NCBI GenBank assembly: GCA_017607445.1
Contig: JAEVHH010000003.1
Coordinates: forward strand, 1,674,001-1,738,000
DNA: 64,000 bases
Reading direction: 5' to 3'
Source: Histoplasma ohiense
Taxonomy: Eukaryota > Ascomycota > Eurotiomycetes > Onygenales > Ajellomycetaceae
The notes below the pieces were generated by a model. That model was not told the origin of the DNA and did not search any database. It was given only the letters and a program-made list of their open reading frames with translations. Shown one piece after another: positions 60,601-64,000 of the stretch (positions are counted from its first letter, which is position 1; each line of letters opens with the position of its first letter). The translations under genes were made by a program, and so were the position numbers.

Positions 60601-60682
60601 ACACGTCTGCGAAGTCTTCGTACGATTCGGGTAGTTCCTTGCGCGGTTTCTTGGGGTCTTTGGGTTCTAGCTTTTCTAACGC
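57614..60682 (-). CDS. pol: Gypsy-1 pol: RT, RNase H, integrase, chromodomain
   Basis: Open for 1022 codons from the frameshift point; residues below are numbered from the GTG at 60604. RT: VDYRGLN at 88, KLDISAAF with catalytic Asp near 124, YMDD at 186-189. RNase H: ETDASG (Asp 337), a Glu in YDKELLAI and Asp 405 in VTDHKNLEYF. Integrase: His 574, His 581, Cys 611, Cys 614 zinc finger, then Asp 644, Asp 704 and Glu 740 (D,D-35-E), and a GPY/F-type module (SPFFLLHGYN). Chromodomain: 937-990 (WEIEAILDDR, YLVKWVGY, TWEP). It copies the RNA and inserts the DNA, the chromodomain probably steering it to heterochromatin. The TGA stop lies inside the 3' LTR. No start of its own: it is normally fused to protease. 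Confidence 0.9.
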   Translation of the reverse strand, partial: ALEKLEPKDPKKPRKELPESYEDFADVFDEKEAEKLPPHRGPGIDHTIELIKEDGKDPQPPWGPLYSMSRDELLVLRKTLNGLLDKGFIRVSNSPAAAPVLFAKKPGGGLRFCVDYRGLNKITRKDRYPLPLINETLERVGKAKWFTKLDISAAFYKIRINEGDEWLTAFRTRYGLYEWTVTPFGLANAPSTFQKYINWALRDLLDEIASAYMDDILIFTDGPLTEHRKHVRQVLDRLRKAGLQVDIDKCDFETKSTTYLGFIIEAEKGVRMDPKKVEAILNWEAPVSVKGTRSFLGFANFYRRFIKDFSDIVRPLTDLTRKDAVFQWTDEADAAFKKLKRMFTSAPMLQSFDPDKHTILETDASGYVVGGALMQYDNEGVLRPCAFTSKKMSPAECNYEIYDKELLAIIRCLEEWESELMSVEKFEIVTDHKNLEYFTTTRKLTERHMRWSLFLSRFSFTIRYRPGVENTLADALSRREQDMPSDDLDDRWKHREHRLIDPAIIESPTQPDEPRVHVNQSRAQEPSLEEQWKLAAEADESWQQAAEAVRNRAPRFPASVYPRTDISACSIDDDNCLRFRDRRWVPDSEPLRTRIMQEIHDSPMTGHPGREIMYNIVAREFYWPDMSKDIRRFVRNCDRCGSVTAWRERRKGMLKPLPVPDRTWRDIAIDFAVSLPESGGSTNILVIVDRLSKGVILQPCDKMDAEVVADAFVRSPFYRMHGLPSSIVSDRGSQFVSALWARVCQLLRIERKLSTAYHPETDGATERMIQTVKNILRKFCNYAQDNWSNLLPHAEIAINGRDSATTGVSPFFLLHGYNLEVLDFPETPRETAYARSPIQAAENIVSKLKKAREWAEASMASAQQDYEDQANTRRSPATRYHVGDKVWLDLKNIRTDRPSRTLDYRHAKYTVKEVLGTHDYRLDTPPGIHDVFHTNLLRPAAEDPFPSQRTSDWQPPAIVGEDNELEWEIEAILDDRTNRRRREYLVKWVGYDRPTWEPASALEDTAALDTYESSLTPVGGIM
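57619..57634 (-). other. G1-F polypurine tract
   Basis: The coding strand reads GGTAGGGGGGATAA directly before the 3' LTR. It doubles as the last codons of pol. Confidence 0.8.
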
Positions 60683-61182
60683 TTTTTGATATCCGCCATG
60701 CTAGCAGCGAACACTTGGACGTTCTTCTTCTCATGCGCTTGGCGGGTTAGTAGTTTGTACGCTTCCGCTGATATCTGGGTGAGATCAGCGGTCCTATCGA
60801 CATCCTTCTCGTAAACACGGTCGCCTCCTGGGAAAATAAGGCAGCGGTTGCGTGCGTCCAACAAGGTTCCAAATTCTGTGAGCCATGATAGGCCGAGCAT
60901 TAGATCGTACTCAAGGCCTTGTATTTCGTATGCGTATACGTTCTTTTTCTCGTGTCCTCCTACGTCGACATTAAATCTTACCATGTTGTAGGAGGCGGAT
61001 CCTCTGGGGCCGTCAAATCCACTGAGCTTACGCGGTTTGGGAAAGGGGATACGCTGGAGCTTATGCTTCTCGACCAGCTGGGTGTCTATAAGAGCGTAGT
61101 GAAGGAAACCACTGTCTACCATTGCTCGTACGTTGACTAAGCTATTTACAATGGCAGGGACCATGATTGCGTCCGCTTGCAT
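60676..61182 (-). CDS. Gypsy-1 aspartic protease
   Basis: Frame -1 to gag, 168 residues from the first ATG, but open upstream across the gag stop, so it is expected to be made as a gag-protease fusion. Catalytic triad in AMVDSGFLHYALID (Asp 23), and a late LMLGLSWL resembling the family's hydrophobic-Gly motif. It would cut the polyprotein during particle maturation. It ends IKKR at a TAG created by a one-base deletion. Three RIPped copies have six A instead of five at the same place and read on (IKKVLEKLEL) into RT. Confidence 0.85.
   Translation of the reverse strand: MQADAIMVPAIVNSLVNVRAMVDSGFLHYALIDTQLVEKHKLQRIPFPKPRKLSGFDGPRGSASYNMVRFNVDVGGHEKKNVYAYEIQGLEYDLMLGLSWLTEFGTLLDARNRCLIFPGGDRVYEKDVDRTADLTQISAEAYKLLTRQAHEKKNVQVFAASMADIKKR
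60683..60687 (-). other. One-base deletion in pol of G1-F
   Basis: Five T on plus here; six at the same position in G1-B, G1-C and G1-D. It shifts protease out of frame with RT. It is not a canonical slippery heptamer (ATC AAA AAG). Confidence 0.8.
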
Positions 61183-61218
61183 CTCCTGCTCGAATCTCCA
61201 GCTAGCTTTCTGCTCCTT

Positions 61219-61260
61219 GAGCTCTCGTCCGCGTTTTAGGGCGAGAGCTCGTCTTTTCCC
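61219..61260 (-). promoter_or_regulatory. -1 ribosomal frameshift signal between gag and protease
   Basis: The slippery heptamer G GGA AAA (61260-61254) is in the gag frame. Three bases later a perfect 9-bp stem follows, GAGCTCTCG (61250-61242) with CGAGAGCTC (61227-61219) and a 14-base loop that holds the gag stop codon. The protease frame is -1 relative to gag and open across this point. The 3-base spacer is shorter than the usual 5-9. Confidence 0.7.
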
Positions 61261-62351
61261 TGTTCTTGCCTATCCGCGGGCGACGCAGCGTTTACGCGCG
61301 TGGGGGGTTTACTCGGGGCGATCGCATTCGGACATTGGTTCGCGAAGTGCCCTGGCTTGTCGCAGCGTATGCAGACTCCTCTGGCGATTCGGTCGGCGGC
61401 GTCCTTCCCTGAGACGTTGGGGACCCTCGGGCGACTTGCGTTTACGTGTGGGACCCAGTCCATTGGTTCTGGTTCGGAGGCGGGGGGCGCTGCAGAGTGG
61501 TTCGGGGCGTACGCATTTGTTCGGCGGAATCCTCTGCGATTTTGGAGCGCGCGGAACTGAGACAGGTCGTTGTCCAACAGGCGAAGATCAGCGCAGAATT
61601 CGCTGTATGTTGAGGGCTTCGGACGCCCTACGCTTCGGTTATGCAATTGGAAGTTCAAGTTCTTGAACAACATGTTGATCTTGACGGCGTCGTCCCAGTC
61701 TTGCCCACCTGCTTCTAGGAGCTTGCGATCGAATTCAGGAAGGTAAGTTGCCAACGCGACATCCATCTGGCGAGTCCGATTAAGCCAGTCTAACGCCTTG
61801 GCTTGAAGCGTAGGATCGAGGAAGAGGGAGTCGAGTTGTCGGAAGACTAGCTCTGGCGTACGCTGGTGGTCCTGGCAATGGCTCATCCAGGGTTGGAATT
61901 TTGCTAACGCGTCGCCATCCAACCTGCTATGGATATACCACGCTTGATTGGATAGCGAGCCTATTGCTCGTCCATCGATGTCCAATTTGGCGTTCGCTTT
62001 TGACTTCCACGCGAGGTAGAGCGCTAGGTCTCCCTCGTATTTGTCGAGGATTGGGAGCTTCTCTCTTGGGGGCTTTTCGTGAGGCGCGGGCGTAGGAGGA
62101 ACGGTGAACGCGGGAGTGCTCATCTCAGCAAGTCGTCGTTGCAATTCGGCCATCTGTAGCGCCTGCTGCTGGAGGATGCTTCGTAGGTCTAAGTTATCGT
62201 CCGCCGCGTTCGGGTGCGGCGGGTGTTCGTAGGATTGCTCGTAGTTCATTTCGATATCTAAGGACATATAATAATAAAAAAAAAAAAGAAAAGGAATACT
62301 CGGTCCTCTCGCAGGCACTATTCGCAGTGTTGCGGCGCTAAGCTTGGTCAA
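61236..62351 (-). CDS. gag: Gypsy-1 gag
   Basis: Capsid and nucleocapsid protein. The 371-residue frame begins with a hydrophobic FLFFFYYY stretch read from a poly-A/T-rich leader. A better start is the ATG at about 62267 (MSLDIEMNYEQSYEH), because the leader homopolymer varies in length between copies. It has a Gln-rich helix (LQQQALQMAELQRRL), a capsid-like region (LDWLNRTRQMDVALATYLPE, then WDDAVKINMLFKNL) and one zinc knuckle CIRCDKPGHFANQC at residues 327-340. It ends DELSP*. It assembles the particle and packages RNA. Confidence 0.9.
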   Translation of the reverse strand: MTKLSAATLRIVPARGPSIPFLFFFYYYMSLDIEMNYEQSYEHPPHPNAADDNLDLRSILQQQALQMAELQRRLAEMSTPAFTVPPTPAPHEKPPREKLPILDKYEGDLALYLAWKSKANAKLDIDGRAIGSLSNQAWYIHSRLDGDALAKFQPWMSHCQDHQRTPELVFRQLDSLFLDPTLQAKALDWLNRTRQMDVALATYLPEFDRKLLEAGGQDWDDAVKINMLFKNLNFQLHNRSVGRPKPSTYSEFCADLRLLDNDLSQFRALQNRRGFRRTNAYAPNHSAAPPASEPEPMDWVPHVNASRPRVPNVSGKDAADRIARGVCIRCDKPGHFANQCPNAIAPSKPPTRVNAASPADRQEQGKDELSP

Positions 62352-62606
62352 GCTTCTTCGTGAACGCTATTCGCAGCGTTACGGTTCGTAGGCACTCGGG
62401 CCTCGTAGAACACGGTCGATTGTGTTTCGGACGCTTAGGCACGACGGCCTATATAACTAACGATAAGGGCACTCGGGCCCACGAGGGATCTCTTGTAACG
62501 ACTAGGCACTCGGGCCTGTAAACGACGCACTCGGGCGTAAGAACTGGTAACGACGCACTCGGGCGTAAGAACTAATAACGAGGCACTCGGGCCTTAAACG
62601 CAGAAG
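62352..62606 (-). promoter_or_regulatory. Gypsy-1 leader with six GCACTCGGGC repeats
   Basis: Between primer site and gag the plus strand has GCACTCGGGC at about 62393, 62469, 62506, 62527, 62553 and 62583, mostly as AGGCACTCGGGCCT or ACGCACTCGGGCGTAAGAACT. Two GCTATTCGCAGCGTT/ACTATTCGCAGTGTT words also occur. It could be a packaging, translation or silencing element; the function is unknown. Confidence 0.6.
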
Positions 62607-62619
62607 AATCAATTCGTAA
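62607..62619 (-). other. Self-priming primer-binding site
   Basis: TTACGAATTGATT follows the 5' LTR directly in element sense and is perfectly complementary to AATCAATTCGTAA inside the LTR (62681-62669). It does not start with TGG, as tRNA-primed sites do. Tf1/sushi-type elements prime with the 5' end of their own RNA, and this fits that scheme. Confidence 0.75.
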
Positions 62620-63090
62620 TGTAACGGGCGTACTTCGATTAACGATTTGGTACTATCCTAATTACAGATTACGAATTGATTAAGGAAAGAAAGAGAAAAG
62701 AAATCAGAAGAAAAGGTCGTACGAAGGGGGTTCTTATAGGGGAAAGTTCGGGGCGGAAGAATATCAGAAGCCGCTCCACAGTGGAGCGCGGAGCGGAAGA
62801 ACATTAAGGGGTACGCGTAAGAATCGTTAGAAGCTACGCGAGCGCGGAACGTGGGGCGGGGGAATCATTGAGGGCTACGCGGAAGAATCGTTAGAGACTA
62901 CGCGAGCGCGGAACACAGAGCGGGAGAACGTAAGGAGCTACGCGGAAGAATCGTTAGAAACTACGCGAGCGCGGAGCACGGAGCGGAAGAACATCGAGGG
63001 TTACGCGAGGTCACAACGGCCAGGAACGAGCGGGTGCAGGAGGGGAGTTGGTTGCGTAAGTTGATTACTAACGGGTGCTAACCCGTCACA
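62620..63090 (-). repeat. G1-F 5' LTR, 471 bp
   Basis: I find no difference from the 3' LTR. Contains the TATA box and the predicted RNA start. Confidence 0.95.
62669..62738 (-). promoter_or_regulatory. Predicted core promoter and RNA start of gypsy-1
   Basis: TATAAG at 62738-62733 in element sense, a pyrimidine-rich stretch, then AATCAATTCGTAA at 62681, 57 bases downstream. If transcription starts there, the RNA 5' end is exactly the self-primer. TATAAG survives in several RIPped LTRs. Confidence 0.5.
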
Positions 63091-63095
63091 AAATG

Positions 63096-63982
63096 GAAGG
63101 TAGAACTTTCATATAGAGGTGTGATTTTCAATGGTATTTGCTATAAGAATGCTACAGATACTCTTCAATTGATTGTAAGTGTGAAGCAAATTGTTGAACT
63201 GTCTGATCTTCTTATTGCTCTGTTTTTCAGTACTGTCTATCAGCATCTCAGAAACTTTTATCTGAATCAGTGACTTGACATTGCATCCAACTAACAAATT
63301 CTTCCCATGATGGCAAAGTCCACATATCATGTGTATGTTGATATCAACATTGTTGCATCTCAACATTGAAATGAGTAACAGCTTCAATGATCTTTCAATG
63401 ATTGTGTTCATTGTAGTAATCAAGATCACTGATATAGAAAGCAATAGCAGCTGTAACAAAGTTTTTGAATTCTTTCATGCTTTGATCTCAGAACTTTTCC
63501 ACATCTCTCTGAAAAGAGTGACTGCTCATGCTGAGATCTTGAAGTTCTAATTGTCAAAGTGGTATCCAACTATATCTCCCACTGACAGTAGTCACAGTGC
63601 TTTCCACTAAGATGTTGAATGCTTATAGTGTGGCTTCTGATGGCCTGAGAATACTTGTGGCATTATCACAGTTATCATTCACACTAGTTGCATCTCTATC
63701 ATGATTCAGATGTGCTTCTAGCATATTTCAGATGGCTGAAATTGTTTCATTCAATTCTTGTAGTAAAGTATCACATCACTGTTGAAGTTCTCACAATTCT
63801 TTCTCAGTCTGTAATTTTTTGATTCTTCTGGCCACAGCTATCTTCTCAGTCTCAATTGCATTGAGATCTTCAGAAGAGATATCTTCTTCTGAACTATGCT
63901 CAGAGTTCAATTTCATAAGAGAAGATGATACTTGTTGCACACTTTCAATGATAGAAGTGCACATTTCATGGTTTTCTTCCAT
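63096..63982 (-). pseudogene. Gypsy-2 gag N-terminal part (G2-D)
   Basis: Begins MEENHEMCTSIIESVQQVSSS (63982), with a Glu/Lys-rich coiled-coil-like region (EKIAVARRIKKLQTEKEL). It continues with broken frames to 63109-63459 (NNLLHTYNQLKSICSILIANTIENHTSI) and joins the C-terminal part across the G1-F insertion. The last 18 bases of the window are leader. Confidence 0.7.
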
Positions 63983-64000
63983 GGTGTTTGCTGCTTCAGG

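Larger units (their letters stand above)
57148..63090 (-). mobile_element. Gypsy-1 copy G1-F, non-RIPped, structurally complete
   Basis: 5943-bp chromovirus on minus with two 471-bp LTRs that look identical base for base, a 5-bp target duplication, primer site, gag, protease, RT, RNase H, integrase, chromodomain and polypurine tract. It keeps normal CpG content and Arg/Trp codons, unlike every related copy. A one-base loss in pol (60683-60687) separates protease from RT. It is recent, or has not passed through the mutating process. Confidence 0.95.

Noticed and set aside
60676..60700. Programmed frameshift between protease and RT in G1-F
   Set aside because: The site is ATC AAA AAG, not a canonical heptamer, and three related copies have an extra A giving one continuous frame; a deletion is simpler.

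Overview
This 64 kb window is transposable-element sequence from end to end; I see no host gene, tRNA or rRNA. It is most likely from a filamentous fungus. The elements are fungal-type: Ty3/gypsy chromoviruses with a C-terminal chromodomain, and LINEs with endonuclease, reverse transcriptase and (in one family) RNase H, Tad-like in layout. Nearly every repeated copy has been mutated by C-to-T changes on both strands, as in repeat-induced point mutation (RIP). I cannot name the species. The favoured mutation sites look like CpG and CpC, with CpA largely spared, which differs from the CpA preference of classical RIP.

Layout. 1-5231: LINE family A on the minus strand, its 3' end outside the window. 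5232-10306: gypsy-2 on plus, with its 3' LTR. 10307-31273: a stack of four gypsy-1 copies on minus. These are a fragment (10307-12156), a chimeric copy (12157-25267), a complete copy nested in that copy's gag (17213-24307, CATTG duplication; itself carrying a hAT-like non-autonomous DNA element at 19714-20722), and another copy (25268-31273). 31274-33597: LINE family B with a long open RT frame. 33598-35257: gag and protease of a third gypsy family. 35258-40308: two LINE A pieces. 40309-46059: gypsy-2 on plus, carrying a truncated LINE A with a 12-bp duplication. 46060-46295: partial gypsy-1 LTR. 46296-50942: gypsy-2 on minus, carrying a 1.1-kb composite retroposon at 48889-50010. 50943-64000: another gypsy-2 on minus, into whose gag the only non-RIPped gypsy-1 (57148-63090) has inserted.

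The non-RIPped gypsy-1 explains the others. It has two apparently identical 471-bp LTRs, an AAATG duplication, gag, protease and RT-RNase H-integrase-chromodomain regions, a polypurine tract, a Tf1-style self-priming site and a -1 frameshift signal between gag and protease. A one-base deletion between protease and RT, absent from three older copies, probably leaves it without a continuous pol.

The most striking object is the composite retroposon at 48889-50010. On the minus strand it starts with a sequence that folds as an HDV-like self-cleaving ribozyme. This is followed by a GC-rich 28-bp minisatellite, about 220 bp resembling the 3' end of LINE A, a 4-bp-repeat tail and a perfect 12-bp target duplication. 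It looks like a fungal analogue of SVA-type composite retroposons mobilised by LINE A. Other points of interest are the mutation signature, an antisense frame kept in all four gypsy-2 copies, the LTR repeat-number variation and a pseudoknot-like block at 33605-33675.
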